Of a DNA stretch of 64,000 nt, positions 38,076 to 46,308 are shown one piece after another. The translations under genes were made by a program, and so were the position numbers. This DNA is from an uncultured Eubacteriales bacterium (lineage in GTDB: Bacteria; Bacillota; Clostridia; Oscillospirales; Acutalibacteraceae): contig OMZU01000024.1 of the NCBI GenBank assembly GCA_900315605.1, positions 18,849-82,848 of the forward strand. Reading direction: 5' to 3'. The notes below the pieces were generated by a model. The model did no database searches. It had not been told where the DNA came from and saw only the letters and a program-made list of their open reading frames with translations. How positions within the stretch are numbered: the stretch's first letter is position 1; every line of letters starts with the position of its first letter.

Positions 38076-38087
38076 ATCGCACCTCAG

Positions 38088-38256
38088 TTAAGGCAATACC
38101 GCACAATTCAGGTGTGCGGATTGCGCAGTCAGATTTTTTGTCAGAGTGCCCAAATAATCAGTGTGCATACTGCCGTACGGATACTGATTTTTGGGCAGTC
38201 TGACGGAATAATATGCAAGCAAGGCGTGCGCCACGAATTGTACGGTGTTGCCTTAA
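38088..38256 (+). repeat. Complete 169-bp TTAA-bounded inverted-repeat element (MITE-like)
   Basis: The left end TTAAGGCAATACCGCACAAT and right end (complement) TTAAGGCAACACCGTACAAT match at 20 or so of 23 positions. The interior holds further paired words (CAGTCAGATT with GTCTGACGG; CAAATAATCAGT with ACTGATTTTTGGGC) and a core CATACTGCCGTACG. It has no open frame. The right TTAA overlaps the birA stop codon; the left edge is 13 bp from the GyrI-like start. Confidence 0.88.
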
Positions 38257-39227
38257 TAAATCCCCTGAACCGTGACCTCGCCGGCGTTCACCAAACAAAT
38301 CGTTCCGTCCGGCATCATTACCATCAGCTCGCCGCGATTACTGACATCTGCTGCGGTTCCGCTGATGCGTGAGGAACCGCGCTGAAAGCTTACGCTTTTA
38401 CCGATTGTCGCACAAAGCGGGATATATTCGTCGAGCGCGTCTCTTGTCATGCTCAGATTCGTTTTGGTGAATATATGCTCAAGCTCGCCCAAAATCACTG
38501 CAAGCAGCTTGTTTTGGTCAAAGCTTCTTTTGGTTTCAAGGGCAAGCGAGGTCGCTTTGTATGCGATTTCATTCGGAAATTCCGTCTGGCTGACGTTGAT
38601 CCCGATTCCTGCAATAACATATTCAACTGCGTCAAATTCCGCGCTCATTTCGGTCAGGATCCCGCAAAGCTTTTTGTTGCCGACGATCACGTCGTTAGGC
38701 CATTTAATACGGCAGTCAAGCCTTGTTGCCTTTCTCAAAGCCTTGCAAACCGCAAGCCCGGTCAGCGGAGTTATCGCCGCGACCTCTCCGGGCACTATAT
38801 GCGGTCTGAGCAAAACCGAAAACATCAGGCACTCGTCCTTTTTCGCGCTCCAAATCCTGCCCAGCCTGCCCTTTCCGTGCAGCTGCTCGCGCGTGGCGGC
38901 AACGGTTCCGTTTTCGCAGCCGTTTGTGTAAAGCTCCTTGAGATAGTCGTTGGTTGAGCCAACGCTGTCGAGCACGATCAGATTTTTGCCCAAAATACTG
39001 GTTTTCAATTCTCGCCTTATTGCCGCTTCGTTAAGATAGCTCGGAAGCGATTCCAACCGGTAGCCTTTGTTTGGGACAGACAAAATTTTGTAGCCCTGTT
39101 CTTTAAGCGCGCTGATGGTTTTCCACACAGCCTGCCGCGACACTCCCAACTGCTCCGCAAGAGCCTGTCCGGAAATATATCCGTCTGTTTGCGTCAATAA
39201 ATTAAGAAGTTTAACGGTGTTTTTCAT
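38253..39227 (-). CDS. birA: Bifunctional biotin--protein ligase / biotin operon repressor
   Basis: BirA attaches biotin to carboxylases and represses biotin genes. Residues 1-60 form a winged helix (GYISGQALAEQLGVSRQAVWKTI). The ligase domain follows, with GSTNDYLKEL, GKGRLGRIWSAKKDECLMFSVLLRP and the KWPNDVIVGNKKLCGILTE motif, then GIGINV. The C-terminal SH3-like domain ends with the stop codon inside the boundary of a repeat element. I place the start at the ATG at 39227; an upstream in-frame TTG (39278) exists, and neither has a clear ribosome-binding site. Confidence 0.93.
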   Translation of the reverse strand: MKNTVKLLNLLTQTDGYISGQALAEQLGVSRQAVWKTISALKEQGYKILSVPNKGYRLESLPSYLNEAAIRRELKTSILGKNLIVLDSVGSTNDYLKELYTNGCENGTVAATREQLHGKGRLGRIWSAKKDECLMFSVLLRPHIVPGEVAAITPLTGLAVCKALRKATRLDCRIKWPNDVIVGNKKLCGILTEMSAEFDAVEYVIAGIGINVSQTEFPNEIAYKATSLALETKRSFDQNKLLAVILGELEHIFTKTNLSMTRDALDEYIPLCATIGKSVSFQRGSSRISGTAADVSNRGELMVMMPDGTICLVNAGEVTVQGIY

Positions 39228-39347
39228 AATCTTATTTATCTGATCAAAAATCAGAGTTTCCTTTATAATATTTGACAACGCGGAAGAATACCGCTATACT
39301 AATCTTTGGTAGCCTATAAATACAAAATAACTTGCGAGGTAATTGAT

Positions 39348-40544
39348 ATGTTAAAAGACAAAAACATACTTTTGGGGGTAACCGGCAGTATTTCCGCATA
39401 TAAAATAGTCAATCTGGCAAGTGCGCTTGTTAAGCTTCACGCGAATGTCGACGTTATTTTGACGAAAAACGGGGAAAGATTTATTACCCCTGTTACGTTT
39501 GAAACGCTGACAAAAAACCGCTGTCTTACCGATACGTTCGATCGCGGAGACGTCAGCGAAATCAAGCATATCGCGCTTGCCGAACGTGCGGACGTTATTT
39601 TGATCGCTCCTGCATCGGCGGATATAATCGGTAAAATGGCTCACGGTATCGCGGACGATATGCTTAGCACGACTGTTCTTGCTGCCGGGTGTCCCGTTTT
39701 GGTGGCTCCCGCAATGAATGTAAATATGTTTCGTCATCCTGCCGTACAGGAAAATCTCGCTGTTTTAGAAAAACGCGGCATTACGGTCATTCCGCCGGAA
39801 AGCGGCATTTTGGCTTGCGGTGCTGTGGGAGAAGGAAAGCTTCCGTCCGAGCAAACCTTGCTTGATTTCATTCTGAGAGAAACAGCGCACAAAAAAGATT
39901 TGTCAGGAAAAAAAGTGCTGGTTACGGCAGGTCCTACTCAGGAAAGCCTTGACCCTGTCCGCTTTATCACTAATCATTCCACCGGCAAAATGGGATATGC
40001 CGTAGCGCGTCAGGCAATGCTGCGCGGTGCCGAAGTAACACTTGTAAGCGGTCCTGTAAATATTTCTCCACCGCCGTTTGTAAAGGTAGTTCAGGTCAAA
40101 AGCGCAGAGGATATGTTTCAGGCAGTTTCTGTCTGCTGCGAAGAGCAAGACTACTTTGTAATGGCGGCCGCTGTTGCAGATTATACTCCTGCCGAAATCA
40201 AAAGTGAAAAAATCAAAAAATCCTCAGATGAATCCGATTTATCGTTGCAGCTCAAACGCACTAAGGATATTCTAAAGTGGCTCGGCGAGCATAAAAAAGA
40301 CGGTCAGCTTATTTGCGGCTTTTCGATGGAAACCGAAAATATTATGGAAAATTCCAAGGCGAAGCTGCAAAAGAAAAACGCTGATATGATCGCTGCAAAT
40401 TCATTAAGAGAGAAAGGTTCGGGCTTTGACACCGAAACCAATCATATAACCCTAATCAAAAAAGACGGTGTTATCGATCTGCCGATGCTTTCCAAGGAGG
40501 AAGCCGCGGACAGACTGCTTGATGTATTATCGGAAATCAAATAA
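39348..40544 (+). CDS. coaBC: Bifunctional phosphopantothenoylcysteine decarboxylase / synthase
   Basis: CoaBC makes 4'-phosphopantetheine from phosphopantothenate and cysteine. The N-terminal flavin-binding CoaC half has GVTGSISAYKIVNLAS and the active-site APAMNVNMF. The C-terminal CoaB half begins near residue 185 (KKVLVTAGPTQESLDPVRFITNHSTGKMG) and shows the VMAAAVADYTP and KTRDIL-like KRTKDILKWLG motifs. Length is 398 residues. GCGAGGT precedes the ATG. It lies opposite birA and converges on a probable pantothenate transporter and pantothenate kinase. Confidence 0.95.
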   Translation: MLKDKNILLGVTGSISAYKIVNLASALVKLHANVDVILTKNGERFITPVTFETLTKNRCLTDTFDRGDVSEIKHIALAERADVILIAPASADIIGKMAHGIADDMLSTTVLAAGCPVLVAPAMNVNMFRHPAVQENLAVLEKRGITVIPPESGILACGAVGEGKLPSEQTLLDFILRETAHKKDLSGKKVLVTAGPTQESLDPVRFITNHSTGKMGYAVARQAMLRGAEVTLVSGPVNISPPPFVKVVQVKSAEDMFQAVSVCCEEQDYFVMAAAVADYTPAEIKSEKIKKSSDESDLSLQLKRTKDILKWLGEHKKDGQLICGFSMETENIMENSKAKLQKKNADMIAANSLREKGSGFDTETNHITLIKKDGVIDLPMLSKEEAADRLLDVLSEIK

Positions 40545-40549
40545 TATAT

Positions 40550-40584
40550 GGGAATCTCTAAAATTTCATAGCTGCCCATATGAT
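40550..40584 (-). repeat. Degenerate fragment of the 44,326-type element
   Basis: GGAATCTCTAAAATTTCATAGCTGCCCATA aligns, with a few changes, to the right end of the complete element at 44,326-44,460. It lies just after the coaBC stop. Confidence 0.6.
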
Positions 40585-40591
40585 ATTATTC

Positions 40592-40625
40592 AAACCTCCT
40601 CCGTGATAAACGAAGGAGGTTTTGT
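40592..40625 (+). terminator. Bidirectional terminator between coaBC and the ECF gene
   Basis: AAACCTCCTCCG pairs with CGAAGGAGGTTT around TGATAAA and is followed by TTTTG. Confidence 0.8.
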
Positions 40626-40715
40626 AATACGCTTTGGAAATCACATGTTAAAAAACTGTAAACAATATGAGTGCCAAGCTTTTTGGCGTGGATAAATCTG
40701 TGGTTCCTTTGTGGT

Positions 40716-41351
40716 TTACAGCTTGTTTTTTGTCACTGCGAACATTGCGCGGCAGATAGCTGTGCCGAAAATAAGATTGATTACAAACTCAATGATCGCG
40801 TTGATTGAAGCGAGTGCGAAAATAAACACAAATACATTTTCTGTAGGCTGACTGCCGACCTTTTGAATAACATCACTGTTTACTAAAAAAGCGTCTCTGA
40901 AAAATACCCACATAAGACCGAGAAAGCCCACTGTATTGAGCAGCGTAGTAAGTCCGCAGCACAGCGCAGAGCTTGCCAAACGCTTGATCTCGTTGTCCTT
41001 AGGAAGTGCTTTGAACAGCAATCCCGGAACAAATCCGCAGATCACACGCGGTACAACGCACATTATAAACGTGTAAAAGGGTGAGACGCTGAGCAAAACA
41101 GTGGTCAGCGAAGCGGAAGTGAAGCTTGCAAAGAAGCTTGACAGACCGAACACGGCTCCTAAAATTGCACCGTAAGCAGGTCCGAGAAATACCGCGCCGA
41201 TGGCCAGCGGCAGACAGTTGAGTGTAATTACCAGCGGTCCTATACGTAGGTTGATTGATAAAAACGTCAACAAGATAATCAATGCTGCCAGCAATGATGC
41301 GAAAACCGGTTTAAAATAAACAGGTAACGCGTTTTTTTTAACTTTTGCCAT
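40716..41351 (-). CDS. ECF transporter S component, probably pantothenate-specific (PanT-like)
   Basis: The 211-residue protein has about six membrane segments and the layout of energy-coupling-factor substrate-binding subunits: the first helix is followed by RIGPLVITLNCLPLAIGAVFLGPAYGAILG, a family hallmark. GGAGG eight bases before the ATG at 41,351 fixes the start. Pantothenate specificity is inferred from context only: it lies between coaBC and coaX, both on the CoA pathway. Folate or another vitamin cannot be excluded. The shared A/A'/T energising module is not in the window. Confidence 0.82.
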   Translation of the reverse strand: MAKVKKNALPVYFKPVFASLLAALIILLTFLSINLRIGPLVITLNCLPLAIGAVFLGPAYGAILGAVFGLSSFFASFTSASLTTVLLSVSPFYTFIMCVVPRVICGFVPGLLFKALPKDNEIKRLASSALCCGLTTLLNTVGFLGLMWVFFRDAFLVNSDVIQKVGSQPTENVFVFIFALASINAIIEFVINLIFGTAICRAMFAVTKNKL

Positions 41352-41467
41352 AAAAAAACCTCCTGCTGTTTCCCTGCCTTTTTGCAGGTGAAACGCTGAT
41401 TTATTTACAAACGTCCGGCTTTCGGATAAGTCCGAATTTCCGGGCGAGTGCAGACTTTTTTTAATTG

Positions 41468-42250
41468 TCAATTAAATTTCCGCTCGTTTTTGTTTTTTTG
41501 ATAAATATAGTGCAAGCCCTCAAGAATGATATCCTCGTCAAACAAAATGTTGTGCTTGCAGTTTTTTATCATCATCGGCGCAAGTCCGCCTGTGGCGATG
41601 ATCTGACATTTGCTGCCGGCTTCTTCAAAAAATCTTTCGATCATGCCGTCAAGCATACACGAGGTCCCGAACATAACGCCGGAGCGAATACAATCGACCG
41701 TATTGGTCATAATAGCTTTTCTGGGAGCCTTGAAATCAACCGAGGGCAGCAGCGCGCCGTGGTTTGTCAAAGCGTCAAGCGAGATCCCGGCTCCGGGAGC
41801 GATCGCGCCGCCGTGGTATGACTTGTTTTCGTCAACATATGCTATAACCGTTGCCGTGCCCATAAAAATCATCACGAGCGGTCCGCCGTATTTTTCAAAC
41901 GCGCCCACACAACCGCACACAATGTCTCCGCCCAAGGTTTCGGGATGGTCGATTTTGAGATCCATTCCGGTTTTGAGACCGGGACCGACGATCAGACTTT
42001 TTGCTCCCGTAACCGTTTGTATCGCAACTCTCAGCGGATAGGTCACGGCAGGAACGACCGAGCTGATGATCGAAGCGTCAACTTTTTTTGCGTTCAGTCC
42101 GTAAATCAGAAAAAAAGAATACAGCTCAACCGCAAACTCGTCGCTGGTTTTGCTTTTGTCGGTTGAAAATCTAAACTTGAATTTCAGCTTGTTCTCATCA
42201 AAAATACCGATTTTGATGTTTGTGTTGCCAACGTCGGCTGTGAGAAGCAT
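41468..42250 (-). CDS. coaX: Type III pantothenate kinase
   Basis: CoaX phosphorylates pantothenate, the first step to CoA, and is insensitive to CoA feedback in known examples. The 260-residue protein starts with the ASKHA phosphate-binding motif ADVGNTNIKIG. It has the substrate motif LGGDIVCGC (DR replaced by the DI variant often seen), GTATVIAYVDENKSYHGGAIAPG and GGLAPMM. GGAGG precedes the ATG. It is first in a minus-strand pair with the ECF gene. Confidence 0.94.
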   Translation of the reverse strand: MLLTADVGNTNIKIGIFDENKLKFKFRFSTDKSKTSDEFAVELYSFFLIYGLNAKKVDASIISSVVPAVTYPLRVAIQTVTGAKSLIVGPGLKTGMDLKIDHPETLGGDIVCGCVGAFEKYGGPLVMIFMGTATVIAYVDENKSYHGGAIAPGAGISLDALTNHGALLPSVDFKAPRKAIMTNTVDCIRSGVMFGTSCMLDGMIERFFEEAGSKCQIIATGGLAPMMIKNCKHNILFDEDIILEGLHYIYQKNKNERKFN

Positions 42251-42287
42251 ATGCGGTCCTCCAATCGGATGTATCTGTCTAATGATA

Positions 42288-42315
42288 ATTATACCACATT
42301 TACTGTTTCTTTCAA
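42288..42315 (-). promoter_or_regulatory. Extended -10 promoter of coaX
   Basis: On the minus strand TTGAAA, 16 nt, TATAAT, with TGG directly before the -10 (extended -10 TGn). Confidence 0.8.
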
Positions 42316-42364
42316 GATGATATTGAGTAAATTTGACACTTTTTTAACAATTCGGAAAAAAACA

Positions 42365-42392
42365 TTGAAATTCTCCGCTGAATGTGTATAAT
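42365..42392 (+). promoter_or_regulatory. Promoter of the transketolase genes
   Basis: TTGAAA, 16 nt, TATAAT, about 65 nt upstream of the first transketolase start. Confidence 0.75.
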
Positions 42393-42455
42393 TATAGTAG
42401 TTGAAACATCGGTTTTTGTTGAAAACCGACGTTTTCGGAAAGGAATGAATTTAAC

Positions 42456-43304
42456 ATGGATAGTTCTGAAATCAAGCAGCTTCAAATTCTTGCCGCCAAA
42501 GCAAGACTGGGAGCAATTCTCGGTACGTACCACGCAAAATCCGGTCATCCCGGCGGCTCGCTCTCGGCAGCGGACATCTTCGCTTACCTTTATGAAAAGG
42601 AAATGAATATTGACCCCAAAAACCCAAAATGGGCTGACAGAGACCGCTTTGTGCTTTCAAAGGGTCATTGCTGCCCGTCTCTTTATGCGGTTTTGGCTCT
42701 CAAGGGATATTTTGACTGGGACGAGCTGACAAAGCTTCGCCAGGTTGGCGCAATGCTCCAGGGTCACCCCGACATGAAGGGAACTCCCGGTATCGATATG
42801 AGCACAGGCTCGCTTGGACAGGGCATTTCGGCAGCGTGCGGAATGGCTCTTGCCGCAAAGCTCGACAACAAGGACTATCGGACATATACTCTCCTTGGCG
42901 ACGGCGAGGTTGAAGAGGGTCAGGTTTGGGAGGCTGCAATGTTTGCTTCTCACAACAAGCTTGACAACCTTGTGGTCATTGTTGACCAGAACGGACTTCA
43001 AATCGACGGCTCTGTTGAGGATGTTGCAGGAATCGAACCGCTTGACAAAAAGTTTGAGTCATTTGGATTTTATGTAATCAAAATCGACGGTCACGACTTT
43101 GAGCAGATCGCCGAGGCTCTTGACAAGGCAAAGACAGTCAAGGGTCAGCCTACCGCTATCTTGGCAAAAACCGTCAAGGGCAAGGGCGTTTCATTCATGG
43201 AAAATCAGGTCGGCTGGCACGGCACAGCCCCCAACAAAGAGCAGTATGAACAGGCGACCGCCGAGCTTCAGGCTGAAATTGACAGATTGGAGGGCAACTG
43301 CTGA
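42456..43304 (+). CDS. Transketolase, N-terminal (thiamine-binding) subunit
   Basis: Split transketolase of the pentose phosphate pathway; this half binds thiamine diphosphate. The 282-residue protein has SGHPGGSLSAADI near residue 30, STGSLGQGISAACGMA, and the ThDP motif GDGEVEEGQVWEAAMFASHNKLDN. GGAAAGGA precedes the ATG. It overlaps the second subunit by 1-4 bases. Split enzymes like this are common in Clostridia and archaea. Confidence 0.95.
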   Translation: MDSSEIKQLQILAAKARLGAILGTYHAKSGHPGGSLSAADIFAYLYEKEMNIDPKNPKWADRDRFVLSKGHCCPSLYAVLALKGYFDWDELTKLRQVGAMLQGHPDMKGTPGIDMSTGSLGQGISAACGMALAAKLDNKDYRTYTLLGDGEVEEGQVWEAAMFASHNKLDNLVVIVDQNGLQIDGSVEDVAGIEPLDKKFESFGFYVIKIDGHDFEQIAEALDKAKTVKGQPTAILAKTVKGKGVSFMENQVGWHGTAPNKEQYEQATAELQAEIDRLEGNC

Positions 43305-44251
43305 TGTCACAGGTAATCAAAAAAGCAACAAGAGAAAGCTTTGGCGAGGCTCTTTGCGAGCTTGCCGAGGAAAACAAAGATATAATCGTGTTTGACGCAG
43401 ATTTGGCTGCGGCAACAAAAACCGGAATTTTTAAGAAGCAATATCCCGACCGCTTTTTTGACTGCGGAATCGCCGAGGGCAACATGATCGGCGTAGCCGC
43501 AGGAATGGCGGCGGCAGGCAAGATCCCTGTTGCGGCTTCGTTCGCAATGTTTGCGACCGGCAGAGCCTTTGAGCAGATCCGCAACTCCGTGGCTTATCCT
43601 AAGCTTAATGTCAAAATCGCAGGAAGCCATGCCGGAATCTCAACAGGCGAGGACGGCGCGACCCACCAGTGCATCGAGGATATCGCGATCATGCGCGCGA
43701 TCCCGAACATGATGGTGCTCAATCCGGCGGATCACTGGGAAATGAAGGCGGCTACAAAGGCAGCTATCGAATACAACGGTCCTGTTTATATCAGACTGGG
43801 CAGACTTGCAATAGACAGCTTTAACGACCCCGAAAACTACAGCTTTGAGCTTGGCAAGGGAATCACCCTGCACGAGGGCGACGACATTACCGTTATAGCT
43901 ACCGGACTTGTTGTAAACGAGGCTCTCAAGGCTGTCAAAGAGCTTGAGGCTGAGGGAATCAACGCAAGGCTTATCAATATTCACACGATCAAGCCGATCG
44001 ACAGAGACATCATAATCAAGGCGGCAAAGGAAACCGGCAGGATCGTCACAGTCGAGGAGCACAACGTTATCGGCGGACTCGGCGACGCAGTGTGCGAGGT
44101 TGTCAGCGCGGAGTGCCCCGTAAAGGTAACAAAGCTCGGCGTTCAGGACAGATTCGGTTACAGCGGTCCCGCGCTCGAACTGCTCGATAAATTTGAACTT
44201 ACTCAGCCGCATATTGCCAAAGCAGTAAGAGATATTGTAAAAGAAGCATAA
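43304..44251 (+). CDS. Transketolase, C-terminal subunit
   Basis: The 315-residue protein carries the pyrimidine-binding and C-terminal domains: FDADLAAATKTGIFKK, DCGIAEGNMIGVAAGMAAAGK, and VEEHNVIGGLGDAVCEV. It works as a heteromer with the preceding subunit. The start codon overlaps the upstream stop, indicating coupled translation. A terminator follows. Confidence 0.95.
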   Translation: MSQVIKKATRESFGEALCELAEENKDIIVFDADLAAATKTGIFKKQYPDRFFDCGIAEGNMIGVAAGMAAAGKIPVAASFAMFATGRAFEQIRNSVAYPKLNVKIAGSHAGISTGEDGATHQCIEDIAIMRAIPNMMVLNPADHWEMKAATKAAIEYNGPVYIRLGRLAIDSFNDPENYSFELGKGITLHEGDDITVIATGLVVNEALKAVKELEAEGINARLINIHTIKPIDRDIIIKAAKETGRIVTVEEHNVIGGLGDAVCEVVSAECPVKVTKLGVQDRFGYSGPALELLDKFELTQPHIAKAVRDIVKEA

Positions 44252-44279
44252 TTCCGCGCACAAAGCAAATAATCAAACT

Positions 44280-44310
44280 CAGGGTCGGCATTTTTGTCAG
44301 CCCTGTTTTT
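44280..44310 (+). terminator. Terminator of the transketolase unit
   Basis: CAGGGTCGGC pairs with GTCAGCCCTG (one mismatch and two wobbles) around ATTTTT and is followed by TTTTT. Confidence 0.75.
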
Positions 44311-44325
44311 AATTTATATCACACA

Positions 44326-44460
44326 TTAAGGGCACCTCTAAAAATTCACTGTTGTTCAGAGGTGCGGATATTTTATAGTAGATTTATGTCAAAACGACGA
44401 AGTCATACTGACGTATAACGAGGACTATGGGCAGCTATGAATTTTTAGAGGTGCCCTTAA
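44326..44460 (+). repeat. Complete 135-bp TTAA-bounded element with perfect 23-bp inverted ends
   Basis: The two ends (44,326-44,348 and 44,438-44,460) are exact inverted repeats opening TTAAGGGCACCTCTAAAAAT. The interior has GTTGTTCAGAGGTGCGG and a core CATACTGACGTAT shared with the elements at 37,342 and 38,088. No open frame is present. It lies between the transketolase terminator and trxB-like gene. Confidence 0.9.
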
Positions 44461-44499
44461 CATCAACAGAATTTCAAAAACCCGAAAGAGGATATTTTT

Positions 44500-45390
44500 A
44501 TGGATTTGATTATTATAGGCGGCGGAGCCGCAGGACTGACAGCAGCAATTTACGCTTGCAGAAGCGGTCTTGAATTTCTGCTTTTGGATTTTTCTTCTTC
44601 AATGGGAAGCCAGCTCACCCAAACCGACGAGATCGAAAACTATACCGGCTTTGAAAAAATCGGAGGTATGGAGCTGATAACAAAATTCCGCGCTCACGCT
44701 AAGGCATTGGGTGCGCCTATGAAAAACGCCGCGGTCAGGCAAATCGCCAAAACCGACGGCGGCTTTGAGGTCACGACCGCAAAGGAAAGCTTTTTTGCAA
44801 AATCGGTCATTTTCTGCGGCGGTGCGAGCCACCGCGAGCTGGGAGTCAAGGGCGAAAAGGAATTTGCCGGCAAAGGCGTCAGCTACTGCGCGGTTTGCGA
44901 CGGCTTTTTCTATCGCGGCAAGACCGTGTGCGTTATCGGCGGCGGTGATACCGCCGTGACCGAAGCCTTGTATCTCTCAAAATTCTGCGCCAAGGTCAAC
45001 GTTATTCTCAGGCGCGACAAATTCCGCGCTCAGGGCGCGCTTGTTAAGAAGCTTGAAGAAGCAGCTAATGTTGAGATTTTCTACAAGTCTCAGCTTGCCG
45101 AAATTTGCGGAAGCGAGCTTGTTGAGCGCGTGGTTTTGACCGACGGAAGAAGCGTTGAAACAAACGGAGTATTCATTGCCGTGGGGATCACCCCCAACAG
45201 CTCTCTTGTAGCTGAGCTTGCAGAGCTTAACGAGGGCGGATACGTTGTTGCCGACGAAGCCTGCCAAACCTCCTGCGAAGGACTTTTTGTTGCAGGAGAC
45301 GTTCGCCAAAAGCCGCTCAGACAGGTTATCACCGCTTGCTCGGACGGAGCTAACGCAGTGAACTCTGCGGTCGATTTTCTTAACGAATAA
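44500..45390 (+). CDS. trxB: Thioredoxin reductase-like flavoprotein
   Basis: This 296-residue FAD/NAD(P)H enzyme reduces thioredoxin or a related disulfide partner. FAD motif GGGAAGLTAAIYACRSG is at residues 6-22, the redox pair CAVC (YCAVCDGFF) near 130, the NAD(P) motif GGGDTAVTEAL near 150, and the C-terminal FAD motif VAGDVRQKPLRQV. GAGG precedes the ATG. No thioredoxin gene is adjacent, so the partner is unknown. Confidence 0.92.
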   Translation: MDLIIIGGGAAGLTAAIYACRSGLEFLLLDFSSSMGSQLTQTDEIENYTGFEKIGGMELITKFRAHAKALGAPMKNAAVRQIAKTDGGFEVTTAKESFFAKSVIFCGGASHRELGVKGEKEFAGKGVSYCAVCDGFFYRGKTVCVIGGGDTAVTEALYLSKFCAKVNVILRRDKFRAQGALVKKLEEAANVEIFYKSQLAEICGSELVERVVLTDGRSVETNGVFIAVGITPNSSLVAELAELNEGGYVVADEACQTSCEGLFVAGDVRQKPLRQVITACSDGANAVNSAVDFLNE

Positions 45391-45393
45391 GCC

Positions 45394-46308
45394 TTGAAAG
45401 CCTTGACAAAGCTTCTTGACCACAGGGGCGCGGCATATTTTGCGGCAGTGCTGTGTACGCTTTTATGGGGCACGGCGTTTCCGTTCATAAAGCTCGGTTA
45501 CGAAGCGTTTGAGATCGAAACCGTAGGCTCGCGGCTGCTTTTTGCCGGAGCAAGATTTTTTATCGCCGGGTTTATGGTTTTTGCGGTTGGCTCCGCTCTG
45601 CGGCGAAAGCCCCTGATCCCCCAAAGCGGCGATCTCCGTCCGATTTTGCTGCTCGGACTTGTGCAAACTGCGGCGCAGTATATTTTCACCTATATCGGCA
45701 TAGGCTTAACAAGCGGCGCAAACACCTCGATAATCACCGCCTGCGCTTCGTTTTTTACCGTTATCGGCGCGGCGATATTCTTTAAAAGCGACCGCCTGAA
45801 TGTTCAAAAGCTGATTGGCTGCGCAGTCGGCTTTGCAGGAGTGCTCATAGTCAACACAAAAGGCGGCTTCAGCCCTCAAACGCTTTTGGGCGACGCGCTG
45901 ATTTTGTGCTCCACCGTTTCGGCTGCCGCAGGCAACCTTATCGCAAAAAAACTGATGCCGGGGCGCGACCCGGTAACTGTGACCGCGTGGCAGCTAATGC
46001 TCGGCGGCGCGATACTCACATTTACGGGAATAATAAACGGCGGCAGACTTTCATTTGATTTACGCGGAATAATGATTTTGCTTTGGCTCGCGCTTGTTTC
46101 GGCAGCGGCGTTCACGATATGGACAGCCCTGCTAAAGCGACACGCGGCAAGCAGGATTTCAATTTTCAATCTGCTCGTGCCTGTTTTCGGCACATTGCTG
46201 TCGGGAATTTTATTAGGCGAGGATGTTTTCAGAATCGAAATTTTTATCTCAGCCGCATTGATTTCCGCAGGTATCGTGCTTGTGAATTATCGGCAAAGGT
46301 CAAAATAA
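45394..46308 (+). CDS. DMT-family permease (EamA domains)
   Basis: The 304-residue protein has about ten hydrophobic segments in two EamA repeats; TLLWGTAFPFIKLGYE marks the first and LVSAAAFTIWTALLKRHAAS the second. Such permeases usually export amino acids or other metabolites; the substrate cannot be told. The likely start is a TTG four bases after the trxB-like stop, without a strong ribosome-binding site, so coupling is probable. Its 3' end overlaps the convergent GNAT gene by 22 bp. Confidence 0.85.
   Translation: MKALTKLLDHRGAAYFAAVLCTLLWGTAFPFIKLGYEAFEIETVGSRLLFAGARFFIAGFMVFAVGSALRRKPLIPQSGDLRPILLLGLVQTAAQYIFTYIGIGLTSGANTSIITACASFFTVIGAAIFFKSDRLNVQKLIGCAVGFAGVLIVNTKGGFSPQTLLGDALILCSTVSAAAGNLIAKKLMPGRDPVTVTAWQLMLGGAILTFTGIINGGRLSFDLRGIMILLWLALVSAAAFTIWTALLKRHAASRISIFNLLVPVFGTLLSGILLGEDVFRIEIFISAALISAGIVLVNYRQRSK

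Noticed and set aside
37342-38256. CRISPR array
   Set aside because: The repeats are inverted, unequal and two in number, with no regular spacers.
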